From: Bursaphelenchus xylophilus
Lineage: Eukaryota; Nematoda; Chromadorea; Rhabditida; Aphelenchoididae
Direction of reading: 5' to 3'
Length of the DNA stretch: 64,000 bases
Assembly (NCBI GenBank): GCA_904066235.2
Contig: CAJFCV020000002.1
Location: 6,758,001 to 6,822,000 of the forward strand
The notes under the pieces are model-generated. The model was not told the DNA's origin and did not search any database. It saw nothing but the letters and a program-made list of their open reading frames with translations. Below are positions 11,871 to 25,251 of the stretch, in pieces (position 1 is the stretch's first letter; each line of letters begins with the position of its first letter). A program made the translations under genes and the position numbers.

Positions 11871-12355
11871 TAGGTTCAGTTAACGCGCAAAAAACATTCG
11901 AGGAACGTATACGAAGACAGACGTGATTGACAATACATCCGAGGACTCAATCACTCTCTAAAGACTCTAAATGTCCACAAGATTTATTTTTCGGTGCTTC
12001 AATTTTTCTACCGTAGGCCTATTATTTAGAACCAAATATGTTTTTCATGCATACCAGCTGAATTTTCGAACTGGGCTAAACTAAATCCTTTAAAATACTT
12101 ACTTAATGTCATAAGACGGTGAAAAGAAACGAAATTCTTTACATAAAGTCATCGGAATCAGCTGTTCAGAACACAGTAATAAGCTAAAGCCACTTCTTTA
12201 GATTCCACAGAAGGAGAATGCGCGTGTTATATGTCGGTTTGGGATTAAAACATTTGGAATAATCCGGGAATGACCGCCAGATTAGCTAGGCTAAGAAGGG
12301 CGGGCCAAAAAACGCAAACGATGACGAAAAAATTAATTAGCAATACGGTAACAGT

Positions 12356-12362
12356 TGAGTCA
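12356..12362. promoter_or_regulatory. AP-1 consensus TGAGTCA
   Basis: Exact heptamer, in the context GTTGAGTCATGG, about 2.6 kb upstream of the short-isoform start. Confidence 0.3.
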
Positions 12363-14403
12363 TGGAGTGAGTGAGAATATGCAAGGTATCCAATGTCGTA
12401 TTTAAATTCAGCCCTAGCCTTGCAAAGAATCGGACATGATTAATCAATCTTTAAAAAAAGACACTGGTTTAATATTTAGAAAAAGGCGATTGATAAAGAC
12501 AATAACTTGTCGATAATTTGCAAGGAAATATACTACTTGCGACATCAAACCAAAACTCTTTCTCTGTAAGAAAAGGCTGACAACGAGCAGCAAAACGATG
12601 ACTAAACGCTCTACAGTATCCAAGGAGACTGTTTGTTTGACCTAACACAAGATGCTTGAAGGAATTCGAAATAGAACAGATAAACAGCAAAGTCTTGGAA
12701 GACAGTAATCAAACAAATCCAAGACAACCAATAGAACCATCCTCAACCACGGGCCATAAAGAGTTAAAGGCGTTTCTTGAACGGTAAGATCTTATTCAAG
12801 AACGGCGGTTTTAGCAAAAAGAGTTTGTGGGGACTTCATTTCCCTGCCGTCCTTTATATAAGATCCCTACTTTGATCCCCATTAATAACGAAATTCCCCC
12901 ATAATCCCCAATTACCATTTCTACGTGCTCGGGATCTCTAATTCTATGGCCACTCTTTTCCCATAACGATACTAATGTCTCGGATTAAGAAGAGCTCTTA
13001 ATCCCACTTATCAAATCGAATTTAAAACATTTCTTTCACATGGCCCGAGGCATTTTACGTCAATCGATGCCAAAAAGCCCTACTCGTTGCGGATTATCCG
13101 GATCGATGTTATTGGATCAATTAGGAACCTCATTGTCACCGTGATAACATAAGACGATTATATAATCATTAATTAATACAAAGTGTAGGCAATTAAGTAA
13201 GAATGATTGTGAGGTTTTGACAAGATATTAAGGACGAGAAAAATTGCAAAAATTAAAGCAAAATTAAAAATTATCCGAATGCAGTTTATAAGGACAAATT
13301 ACGATCTCAGGCAAAAGGGGACATTTAGTTGGAAGTTACTTACGGGCATTGCACAAACTATTCATGGTCAAACTGAGATCTGCTATCAATCATTTTGGCG
13401 CCCTCGAAAAGTTGTTCTCTAGAAACTGATTTCAAAAATTGCCTACGAGCTTCTTTTACGGAGACGTAGGGCTCTAAATAATGTTAGGCTTATTCCTTCC
13501 ATTTATTTCCGACCGCACATGTGATCCGGCCAGGGGTGGTCAGCGGGCACCGTTACGGGCCGCGCCGCCGGCCTGACAATGAGGTTTGTCAGACCCGGGC
13601 CATCTCCTATAATATCTCATAGCCCCATATTTTTTCGGTAAGGGCAATCTTGGACACGTCATGCAGGTTCAAGGTAAAAAGTGTTGTGGAGACAAGTCAT
13701 GACAAAGCTCGCGACATATGAGAAAGGTCATCGCCGTTGCCCAAGATCTTCTCAAAATGGCTAAATTAGGTGACTAGGGTGTGAGAACTGCCTGGGTTGA
13801 ATGAGATCGTGCCCTAACTCGGCAGCAAGTTTAGGTGTGTGTCTCCAAAAACGCGAAAGATCTTCTGCACGATGGCCGCTATTTACAATAGTTAAAATAA
13901 TTCAGGTATCTTAAAATCCCGGTAAAACAAAAAAAAAGAAAGTTTTTGATATACAATTTTTGGGGGTTCAGCGACAGATTTCTTTAATCCAGGAAACCGT
14001 CGGCAATTTTTAAAGCTAGCTCATAAAGCTACTTTTCAAGGGCTCTCGAATGATATGTAGCACATGTCAGTTGGCCTTGGATATGTGTGGAATTCCCTTG
14101 CTAGAATGGACAACTTCTGCATGTCCAGATTACTCTTTAGTCTATCTTCTCTAATCTCGGCGTAATAAACTGGTCGGTTGTAAATCCGTTTCATTCTCAT
14201 TAACCGACGTCAAACAATCTTCTACCGTCCTTTGTTAGCGGATTCCAGAGGATTAACATTTTTTGTGGATAATCCCACACGTAAGTTTACGCGTGTTCTC
14301 TACAGTACGACTATTATACTAATAAAGTAATTTGGGTTTCCCTTACCACAATAAAATGTTTGTTGCAGTTTGTGCTTATCCCCAAATTTCGTCCCAAACT
14401 TAC

Positions 14404-16229
14404 TTCTGAGTCCCTGTGAGTTTCCGCTGAACTTCCGCCAGATTGACTCCCGAACTGCTCGAAGTTGATGAACAAGTGCTGGTGTTGATCAACGAACCCC
14501 CTGATTCGTTGCTCAAAGGTGATATCGAAGACGTTACAACCGCTGTTGGGGATAGAGTTGTAACGTCAGAGGTCTTGGTGTCGGCCTCTGAAATCAACGG
14601 AGAGTCCACTGAAGAGGAGGGCGGTATCAACGAAGGTGCTTGAGTAAGTGTGGGTGTGATCGCAGCCAGAAGATTGAATATCGACGGAAGATTGGTGCGA
14701 TTCGTAGGGGTGGGAACGAAACTGTTCTGTTGTTGGAGTTGTTGCAACGCTTCTGAAATTAGAGAAATGCCTTCCTCTTCTCCCTTAATGAGTCCGGTTT
14801 AAGCTGGGAATACTCACGTTGGAATCCTTCCGCAAAGTTCTCCTGATCCTTGGTCACGTCCTTGGGGAAGATGATCCGGGTGGGGGTCGGAGTCTCCGGG
14901 ATTTCGTTTTGGCCCTGGGTGAGGGCTTGAAGACTGTTTTGGAGATCGAGATCTGAAGAAAAGTTCAGGTAAAATAAAAAGAAATCTTTGTGTGATTGAC
15001 ATAGAAAGAGCCTGAAGCAATCTTTTGATCTGAACGCTCGAGATTTGAATTTAATATCAAAAATTCAGCGAAAACGACAAAAATTAAACAAAAAGGAAGG
15101 AAAGCAAGCACTAAGTGTAGACGAGCGTTACGAAATCGGACGTCGCTGACGTCTTCCGTATTCTTTCGGATTTCTTATTTCAAAACTGTTTCCCGAACTA
15201 CCTCGCAAAGAGAGTCGATGATTACAAAATTGGGAAAGGACCCTGAGCTCGTTTAAACAGGTTTTCCAAATAACTAAAAAATTATTTGCATACGAAAAAA
15301 TAAACTTTGAGAAGATTTACTCTCGTATTTTAGGGCATGGAAATTCAAAACGGGTCTGACATTCATGCTCTTAATCCTCTGTTCGTCCGCATTTGGTGAC
15401 GTTTTTGAATACACATAACCACACCTAATCCCCCGGAATCTTATAACCGAATCGATTTATTTTAGAGATCGGGAACCTCGAGAACCAAAATCAAAATCGA
15501 TTCTCTCGACAGCCGAATGAATCACCGTTTAGGACACAATGGAAGTTAAGGCAGCTTTTGCAATACAATAGTACCCTCAGGGAGCGATCTGACAGTGTTC
15601 GAGTGAGCAAAGACTTATTATGTCACTACCTTAAAACATACAGTACTCTTTCTCTCTCTTAAAGAAAGAGTCGGTCCTATTTCGGATCATGTAAACGAGA
15701 TCTGAATCATGGACGACGCAGAAAGGCCAAGGCCTCCTTCACTCTTCTTCTTCTCCATTTTTGGCCGTTCCCAAAAATAAAAAAAAATCAACGCCGGCTG
15801 AGAATCAGGGGCTAAAAGTTGAAGCCGACCCGATCATTTGCATATTAATAAAAGGCCAAGGAGGCCTCAAAAGAGTGCGCAAAGACAGAAAAATGGAAAG
15901 ATAACAAAAAATATCTTTTACTTACTGCTTCTATTCCGATCAGGCGATATTAAGGAGTAGATATAATCGAGCATCTCCTTGTTGACTGGACTTAGAAGAT
16001 CATTTGCAGTCGGTCCTTTCCCTCTCTTTTTAGTCGGATCCAGGGCAAGATGTGATCGATCTCGTATCATGGCTGAAGATGTCGTCCTTTCTTCCGTCGG
16101 AGTTGTTGGGGCTGTCAAGGCGGCTGGACTAGCCGGACTGTCGTTTGATGAATCCACTTTTTTGATTATTTTTCCAAATTGAGCATAAAATTTGTAAGGC
16201 GAAGAAGGTACGATGAGATCAGAAACACT
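14404..16229 (-). CDS. jun-1: Jun/AP-1, 5' coding exons of a long isoform (delta domain)
   Basis: Three exons, 16229-15926, 14952-14818 and 14752-14404, fit in phase and end in AA before a GTAAGT donor. That is exactly the phase needed to join the shared exon at 9013, giving a long Jun of at least 479 aa. The joined text resembles vertebrate Jun: SHLALDPTKKRGKGPTAND then LLSPVNKEMLDYIYSLI for the delta (JNK-docking) segment, and TPTPTRIIFPKDVTKDQENF with AEGFQQALQQLQQQ for the conserved TPTPTQ-VT-EQ-FAEGF block. The first of these exons opens with a splice acceptor and no ATG, so at least one more 5' exon lies further right, not found. Its position is inferred within 16.2-26 kb. The large Ser/Thr-rich tail of exon 14752-14404 has no clear motif. 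Confidence 0.82.
14953..15925. other. Jun long-form intron
   Basis: Intron between two delta-region exons (GTAAGT donor at 15925, TTCAG acceptor at 14953). It contains CTGACGTCTT near 15147, a CRE/ATF-like half site, and otherwise nothing I can name. Confidence 0.5.
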
Positions 16230-18685
16230 CTGAAAACATTTCACTGTTCAATTTTCTGTACTGGTTAAAAAGTTACAATCCCAACTCCTACAAAAGGTTG
16301 ACTTTTGGCCGAGCCGAATTTTAAATACAACTACCTAATACTTACAAAAACAGGCAAACAACAAAGCTTTAAACTTGCAGTTTATTTCCCGTTTTTGATT
16401 TTTTGTACGAAGATACGGAAGCTGAGGTAATTGTTATCCCTGCCTTTTACAATCAATCAACCTGTCGATAATTGTAAAACGCAGAAAACACCGGGCTGAT
16501 TCTAAAAAAAGGTTGTTACAAGAGAAATATGAAATATAAAGCATATTAAAGTACGATGATGAGCACGACAAGAAGGCCCGGGACGCGTAATTACATTAAT
16601 TAAACAAAAGTTAAACCTGCCGATTAAACAAAAGAGCCAGAGGCAAGGAATTTGTTCCAGAGATTACTTTTTTAAATGCAGAGTTGTTGTTGTTTATACT
16701 ACCCGAGACAGAAAGTCCCTAGAATTTTTACTGTGCGTTTTTCGCTGATTTTTTGCGGCCGTCGCCGCGACTTCTTGCTTTTACCCAACCGACACGCACT
16801 TGACCACAAATTTCACGCGCGACGCCGTCCAAACAATTGTACATACTTCATGTCCCGAGTAGCAAAAGATAATTGTAAACTCCTATGGATCTTGAAAAAC
16901 AAATAACAATAAAGCAAATATAACAATCAAAACCTACTAAAGTGAATAATAATATAAAAGAGAATGACTGTTTAACTGTTTTTACACCATCTTTTCTTAT
17001 TCCGACGACCTCCAGATGATGGATCGACAGTTTAAAAAAAAGGAAACCAAAGACGGTCAATTATTTGCAAACACTGCTAATAAAATCATATAACTACTCT
17101 CTAAATTCAAGTAAAATTACTCATCAAACATAAAAAGACGATTCTTGGGATAAAAAAGAAGTTCTAAAATTGACGAGAACTACTGTAAAAATATTTTTAA
17201 GGCAAGATTATTGTATTGACGAAAAAAATGATGTAAATGGTGACAGTAAATTCAGACGGCCGTTTATAAGAGAATATCCCAATTAGGGATTTACAACGAC
17301 AAGTGCAACCGCGGTTGGTCAACTAATATGGTCATATTAAAGTTGTAAAACACGTTTGAATAATAATTTCACATTAAATTTCTAAATAGAAACCGTGGAA
17401 AACGTATAAACATTACAAAAAATGTACAAAAAGTATGGGGTTTTGACGAAAATGATACAAAAGTAATGTCATGTACACATGTTGAAGCCCCTAATCTGCA
17501 TCATGAGATTCCCTCAGACGGCCTAATTCCTTTTTTGGCACCCCATCAAAACTCAAACATCTGGATTTGGCCCGAGTGTAATTCTTACACTACTGTAAGT
17601 GGAGTGTCTGAACTTTAGTTATATTTAATGCCATTTGCACTTTGCCGATTAAGGCCTGCGGCTGTATATAACAAGACAAATGAGAGCCTTTCAAAGATTA
17701 ACTATCGGCAATTAAATTAATTCAGTTAGCACTATTAATTTGGAGGAAATAAACTCACACTTTCTATAATAAAATCGAGTCACAAAGAGTATTAAAATGC
17801 AGTTTCTGCACCGACGGAACTCAATAAATAGGATTAAGGAGAAGATGGCATTGCAAAGTTTATAACAAACGTAAGGGAAACCGAAAGAAACATCCACAAA
17901 ATATTCAAGTTGTAAAATTACCGTATTCGGATAAGAAAAACATACTTCCGTTGGCAAGCTGCGCCCAGAACAACCCGCCAAAAACCCCTATTTGGAAGAT
18001 AATCCCACAAAAAAAACAATTAAATATTCGAATTGACTCTGCATATTGGAAACTCTGGAGGGTGAAATAAGCCGTCCCGTCTTTTATATCCTCCAACAAC
18101 TACACCTCTGATTGTAATGGCGGGTGTAATACGAGTGGTAAAAGTACACCGAGACAATGGCTCCTTCGTGCATGGAATGTTACAATTCAGAAACGCTTAA
18201 AAGTACAATTAATTTGGGCCCGAAATCTGCTCCCCGAATTACCGTAACCCCCGCGGCAAATGTAATTATTCAAAGTAAAATGTAATTATGTAAATGTGAT
18301 GGACAAGTGCATCAAATGTGTTAACAGCCAGTTGTAGACGGTCGAAAAAAAGAATCTTCAGACAAAAAAGGAAGGACTCGATTAAGAGTACATTACTCAT
18401 AAAAAAATCCAAAAAAGGAGATTAAAAGTGCACAATTCATACAATTACTCTCAAAGGTTGGTCCCACTAATTATCAACAAGGTCTGCTCTCTAAATATGC
18501 AAATTTTGAGATTAGTGCCTGAGGAATAAAAGGGTTGTCAGGGGTAACTTCTTCTTCCGAGACTCATCTTGGCGCCCTAAGGACCTGAGCAATGGATAAA
18601 TCGGGAAGTAATAGAACGACGACAACGTCCTATAAGTAATCTAATCCCTAGACGCACAACTTATTTATTCCTTATAAAAATAATA

Positions 18686-19382
18686 CAGGGTGCGGCAATT
18701 TTTCGGCCGGATTTTAACTGGCCATAACTTTTTTAGTTTTTGGGCAAATGTTAAAATTCTTTTTTTCCCTGAATCCATAGACAACCCCATTTTGTTTAAT
18801 ACCAAATATGTTATACCCGTTCATTAGACCACAGTAAAAATTCGACACAAAGAAAAAGCTCTAATTTTTATAGCTGACAATGGAATTACCCCTAGTGCGA
18901 CTCTCAGATTTTCTTTAAATTTTGCACATGGGCCGCACATAGGCCACACATCAATTCCTGAAAGTTTCAGCCCGCACCTTTCAGGGGCGACCAAGATATT
19001 CAACGATTCTTTGCGGTCAGGAGGGCACATGAGTGGATCACACAGAAAAACTTTTTGGCTAGATCTTGGTTAGTTTTGTGCGGAGATAGCTGAATTTTTG
19101 TAAAAACGGTATTCTCCATGGCATGAACAGGCATGAAACTTTTTACGACAAAATTCGTAAAAAAAGTCATTTTTTCTGGCGATTTTCAGACACGCCGAAA
19201 AAGCAGAGAAAACGACCGAAATGCCAATAACTGTGAACTAGGTCCCTGTATATATGACATATTTGGTATTAAACAAAATGGGGTTGTCTGACGATTCAGG
19301 GAAAAAAATAATTTTAACATTCGGATAAAAACTAAAAAAGTTATAGCCAATTCAAATCCGGCCGAAAAATTGCCGCACCCTG
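18686..19382. mobile_element. Non-autonomous Tc1/mariner-like element (CAGGGTGCGG ends, TA target)
   Basis: About 697 bp flanked by TA on both sides (18684-18685 and 19383-19384). The terminal inverted repeats start CAGGGTGCGGCAATTTTTCG at both ends and align for about 130 bp (both arms contain CAACCCCATTTTGTTTAA). The middle has no transposase frame. Confidence 0.85.
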
Positions 19383-20396
19383 TATAAACAACAGTTATTT
19401 CCTGAATTAATTTAAATTAGACATTTCTCGTGCAACTAAAAAAAATCAAAACTCGGCATGGCCAAACAAGAGAGTCTTGGCCCTATCAAATCTCCTTTTA
19501 AACACTGACCAATCTATTATTGACAATTACGCAAGCAAATAATCTTAATTGGAATTCGGTCAGCACTTAATAACCGATGAAAACAGTCCTCCCGAAATAC
19601 TCACAAATGATACCACAAACAAATTAGGGCTATCCAAATTAATTTCTTTAATCCCCAAACATTTTATTATACATCTCAAACAGGCGAAGAAATCAATAAA
19701 GAAGGAAACTTGTTGATTGATAAGACGTGATAGCGACGTGATTTGACCCTTTTCAGCGGCGACGGGGTGCGGATGCACCGTGCGCAGAGAAAGGATGGGA
19801 TCCGCCTTATCTCTGTGATAAGCAGATTCCAATCCCAGACCTTAATGGCTTCTGAAGCGACAAAAAATAAGAGACTTCGGTTGGGAATGAGCATAAGAGA
19901 TCACCGAGATGTCTGTTATATCATCTATGCTCACTTTTTGAAACATTTCTAAGTATTCTTATATCGGATTAAGCTTTTAAAGATTTTCGACGATGGAATC
20001 AATCTAGACGAGTTGTAGAACGACAAAAACCATCTACAAATTGGACTGATAACGCTGGTAAAAAATGTCCAAACCTCCGGAACAACCTAGAAGAAAACAA
20101 GGGAAGCTTTAAAAAATCTCAAAATGGGGATCTGTCCCCGACCCCCTTCAACAATTAAATAAAAATAACCAAAAAAACTTGAGTTATGCACTCCGTTCAG
20201 CTCGACTCTTGGCTGGGCTAGGAAGAGGAAGAAGGAGCGTGAGAGAGATGAGCGGAAAAGGTCGAGTCATGCACTCTTTTCCTTCAAAAACCAAGAACAA
20301 CATGGAACGGAGAGGGCACAGAGAAAGAGACCTCGAGTTGAGTTGTTTAAATAAAAACGTGAACAGAAATATTTTGTTTAAAACAGCCGGGAACGC

Positions 20397-20403
20397 TGAC
20401 TCA
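20397..20403. promoter_or_regulatory. AP-1 consensus TGACTCA
   Basis: Exact heptamer at the edge of a locally GC-richer block (about 20395-20900) that is a candidate upstream promoter region of the long jun form. Confidence 0.3.
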
Positions 20404-23400
20404 ATCGGGCGCCCGAACAGCCCGTCGTTCCAAACGGTCCCCCCTGACCAGAAGAAGCCGGAAACGGGGACAAGTTTGGGCACAAATATCCCCAAATATG
20501 CGGAAGGAACAAGGAACTTGAAGCAAGGGCTCTAATTGGAGGTCCCCAGTGCTTTTCTCAAGAAAAAAATTAAAATAAAAGCTAAAGAAGAGACAATTAC
20601 AGAATAAAATTAATATAATTACAGTAACCCAGCCGAATCCAGACCGACCTGGTTGATCTGTGGCTCTCTCGTGCGCCCCTTCCATTTCACTTTCCGTCGG
20701 AATCCAGGCGAATCCCTAATCCGGACCCAAAAGACCTCATTCCGAACTCTGGAACGGCCGGCACTTTTGGGCCAAAAAATGGAATTGAAATTGCGGAGCC
20801 GCCAAAAAGAGCCGGGAAAGGAACATTTCTGAGACAGAGACAAAAATATGGAAAGCTCATCACATCACACTGATTCACTGCCCTCACTCACACTCGGTCC
20901 AGTCCCCCTGCATGAGCGCCTGTTTTAATTAGAGATAAATCCAAAATTCAAACAGTCCCAACAGCAATAAAAGGCAAGGCAATAGAAACGGGGATGACCC
21001 GAGGGCATGTTGCCAGCATTGGAAAATAATATTTTATCCTGCTACAACGTCACATAAATGTCCATGAAATGGCATATTTGGCAGACCGAACGACTGTCTA
21101 GAGTATGGTAAAACAACTTGCAAATAATCTTGCTACTAAGCCTTTTGTTTACACTTAAACTATATTTGACCCCCTTCATCCCACGAGGAGATCACATTGC
21201 GAATACATCCAAATGACTGGCTTAATCAGATTGTTTATCCATTGTAAATCCCCAACAAATGTGGATAAAAATGCCCTTTTAAGACGTCTGGCCTGGGACT
21301 ATGCACATATTACGACGTAAGCAGACCCTCCGACATTACACTGAAAGACATCAAATCAGGGGAAAAGACCTGCATTGCTAAAGACCAAAATGTGTGATTG
21401 TTTTATTTACAGATAAAAACATAATTTCACACCTTATCTTACAAAGGATGAACAAGGTTAAAACCCAATTTAATGACAAATGGAGCGGCCCAAGAACACT
21501 GTAAATTGCAAAAGACAATAGCCACGACAGTGTGTTGCGAAACAAAGAATTTCTCGGATTAAGCAGTACTTTTACAGAAGATGGCGAAAGATTAACGCAA
21601 CACAAAAGATGCCGAGATTAAGAAAATGAACTCTCTCGTTTATTTAAATCAAACTTCAAGGATTTGGAATACGCTTACAACTGCAAGCAAATTAAATTAA
21701 CTGTTTTATTTGTGGTGAAATTGATTCCCAGAAAATTAAAATAATCTTAAAATAATCTAGATATGCAAAAAACAAAATAAAGTATGACCATACACGGTTA
21801 CACGGACGAGTAATTTGTGTGGACAGAGAAACAATGTGCAAAAAGAGTAATAAAAAACGTGATTTCCAAATACATTTCACGCTTAGAATATCATCCAGAG
21901 AGAAAATAAATCGACTCATTCCTGCACTCAAATCAACCCTCAGGGGATAAAGGGACAATGTAATTCAATAAAATACATTTTCACAACCAAGAACCAGTCC
22001 AAACCCTCAGGGTTCACTTAGTTTTGATTATTTACACTCATAAACATGCCGCTTCGATGACATCAACAACATCCCGAAGGGATTCCTGGAATTTAACCAA
22101 TATAGAGAGTAATGCAACAAGTAATGAGGACATGGTTGTGGAGAGCAAAAAACAGTCAATCTACATCCACCTGACATCGCTATCTTGTCGTTTACACCTT
22201 GAGGGGATACAAACAAATGAAAGGGATTAAGACCGGATAAACAGATTTAATCCAGCAAAATGTGAATCACCAGGTTTGTTTACTGTGAGAGAATACTGTA
22301 ATTACAAATTGCAAAAGATGTTATCAGATGACTGTATATATAAAGATAATCATTGATCAGAAAAGATGTAATCCCGAGCAATTACATCACAAAACAGAAT
22401 AAAAGTACGGTCTGCCACATTTCCCTTACATCCCCAGCGCCCTTTACGTGTTCGACATGGGAAATAAGTGTAAAAAAGAATAAGATTTCAGACATTTCAA
22501 AGTTTACTCTTTTATAGCCTGCGGCTGAGTAATTCTCACAACCGTAAAAAAAGATGTAAAAATAGACGAAGATCTATGAATAGTAAGTCTCAAATGCATG
22601 TGAGGGACATGTGGAATCATCCAAGTGTTTGGATACACTCGTTTATGCAAAAGACCCTTTTTGCATAAGAAATGAATGATCTTACGCAAGATTGTGTAAT
22701 CGGCTACAGTAAAAAAAAAATATACACATAATAGTATAATAATAAAAACATCATCTTGAGAATAACTGATAAACGCTCTCACATATACAATTAAGTAATT
22801 ACCGTATCCCAGCGACCACCTACACTTGATTTTAAAGTGTAAGGGCTAATGAAGCCGGATGTAAAAGTACAACTACAAGGGTGAATGTATGAGTTGTGAA
22901 ACTTTTATGATTCGTCTGGAATAGATTTAAAAGTGCAGACACCGCAGGATATCGACTTCGTTTCGAATGGAGGCCAGACAAATTACCTTAAAAGGGCATA
23001 TAAATTGAATAAAATTAGGAAATCTATTCATTAAAGCTATTCAATGTCGTATTTTAGAGAAAATAAAGAAATTTGAGTGTTGAAAGGTTACGGGTGTAGA
23101 GACCCAGTCTGGAGAATGATTTTATTTATTCTCACAGTAATTCCCCCCGACAAGGTGCGACTCGAAGCTTCCTTTCCGTTTCTTTGAATTATTTCTCCGC
23201 CGAGCCTCCGCCGATTTTCCTAAAATTTAGATTTTTCTGGAGCTGAGATTTACCATTTTCAATCAATTGAATTTCGAAAAAAATATTCCGAACTGACGTT
23301 TCAACACTTCCCCAAAGTTTAAAAAATTATTTTCGAGCCGAAACCGCTGCAACATAGAAATTTTTTGGATTGATTTTCAGGGTCAGCGCCCGGGTTGCGA

Positions 23401-23444
23401 CAGGTCGGGTCAACGACACTTTGGGTCAACGATACCGTTTAATA

Positions 23445-23566
23445 TTTTCGTTTCGGGACTTGGGAAGAGGAATTTTTTGAAGAATTTGAAGAAATTTTTG
23501 AAATGTTTTCGCTTCGGGATTTGGGAAAAAGGATTTTTTGGAAGATTTCAAAAATCATTTTCAAAA
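23445..23566. repeat. Two-copy tandem repeat, 61-bp unit
   Basis: Unit 1 begins TTTTCGTTTCGGGACTTGGG (23445) and unit 2 begins TTTTCGCTTCGGGATTTGGG (23506). They diverge towards their 3' ends. A short GGTCAACGA direct repeat sits just upstream (about 23409-23435). Confidence 0.6.
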
Positions 23567-24768
23567 TTTTTGCACGGGAATTGTCTCGCAAAAATGTGAG
23601 TGAGGGGCACGGTCGGGTGCGAATGCAAGCGAGTGCTGCAGGGTGTGGTACTCTTGCATATTTTGGGTTGAGTACTGATTGTGAGATAAAACGAAGCAGA
23701 TTTCTACATCGAAAAATATTCAACCTTTCAAAATTCCAAAGAAATTTCCAAGTTTGAGCGTTTTTAGCTCGAAAAAAATCTTTCATAAATTTGAGAAGGT
23801 ATAATAATTGACCTTTGTATTATAAAGGTAAACTTAAATTATGTTTTTCATAACGAAATCGGTTGAAAATGACGATTTTCAGCTTTAGAAAAGTCTAAAT
23901 TAAAAAAAATCGGCAAAGTCTCGACCGAGAAAAAGGAAGCTTCTAATGGCCGCCCTGTACACTTAAGAGTGTAAAGCTCTGGGATTTGACCCAGAAAAGT
24001 TTCTCATCAGACATTAATACTACTTTTATATGTGCTGAGAGTAAGATGATATGTTGTAAAGCGAAAAAACAGCTTGTGCACTTTTAGAGCGGCCATAAAT
24101 TATTAAGCACAGAATGCGGGATGCCTTTATTTTGGGTGTAGTGACATGCGCCGGTATTTGAAATACGTAGAAATACTTAATGTAACCGCGTGTTTACTCA
24201 CCGACGGTAAGGCAAGTGCAATTTAGATGACATTGGGAAACAATTTGAATAACACGCAGCCTAATTACCGGCCATTGTTGTATGTATAATTATGCACTAT
24301 CCTCCAGATTAAATAGATACACAAAATAAGAGAACTTTGTCGATTGTGGAAAACGGCAGTTGTCGAAAATAAACTGATTTTTTCGCTAGCCAAATTCATA
24401 ATTGGCTAGCGAATCCTCCAAAAGCTCCATTTGTAGTCGCTTTCAACTTCTCATGCCTTTAATTGGCCCTGAGATCCTAACCTCTGCCCGAAGGCCCAGT
24501 ATTTTTTTTATAAAACTGCGTCTAACATGTGTTTCAGACCTTAGGTGTATCAACAGCGCATGTCAAGTTGAAAGAGACTATGAATGAAATTTCTGTGAGG
24601 ATGGACTAGCGAAGTATGGTGTTGGCCAGTCAGAAAAGCAACAAAACTTATTTTACTTTCTCCCGTCGTCGAGGTCCGAAAATAAGTTAGACAAAACAAC
24701 AATCCAGTGTTTTCGGGGAAGATACGAAGCCAAAGGCGTATTATTCAAAAGATTCCGCACTTTTCACA

Positions 24769-24811
24769 CGAGATTAGAGACCCAATATTAACATTTGGGT
24801 CTCTAATCTCG
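24769..24811. repeat. Perfect 17-bp hairpin
   Basis: CGAGATTAGAGACCCAA at 24769-24785 is exactly inverted at 24795-24811, leaving a 9-base loop. It is too short for a typical animal microRNA precursor. No associated gene. Confidence 0.6.
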
Positions 24812-24896
24812 AAAAAAATCTTTTTTCAAAAAAATATCTGAAATGATAAGAAATATCATAGACAAACAAACATTCCCTTTCCGAATTCAAATCAAC

Positions 24897-24903
24897 TGAC
24901 TCA
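24897..24903. promoter_or_regulatory. AP-1 consensus TGACTCA
   Basis: Exact heptamer in the gene-free region upstream of jun. Confidence 0.25.
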
Positions 24904-25244
24904 GCATTTATAGGACCTCGCAGAAAAAGTTCTAGATATATTATACTTCAGAAATAATGATACGAAGAGTACCCAAGATAGGACGATATACAAGACGTAC
25001 ATCCCACAGTAAGAGGTATCCGGTGTGCCCTTGCATTACCTATACTCATAAAAAACGATAACCCCATCATCCGACCGTCCTCCCCGCAGGCAATTACGTC
25101 ATCCAAGTGGACATGATCAATATCATTAGAGGCGAATGCTGTTGGTTGTTTATTCGCGACGTAACCAGCAGCGAAAAAGAGTGTCAGAGTCGCGCAAAAA
25201 GTCCCGTCTCTCCACCACTTTAACTTCATACTACGTTGTTCGGA

Positions 25245-25251
25245 TGAGTCA
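25245..25251. promoter_or_regulatory. AP-1 consensus TGAGTCA
   Basis: Exact heptamer, context GGATGAGTCATCC, in a purine/pyrimidine-biased block about 0.85 kb from the RING-like gene's 3' end. Confidence 0.3.

Larger units (their letters stand above)
9753..14403. other. Jun promoter/intron region
   Basis: About 4.65 kb between the short-isoform first exon and the long-isoform exons. No credible gene on either strand. It acts as the promoter for the short form and as an intron of the long form. It holds three AP-1 heptamers and a C/G-rich patch near 13.5-13.6 kb; no inverted-repeat element was recognised. Confidence 0.45.
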
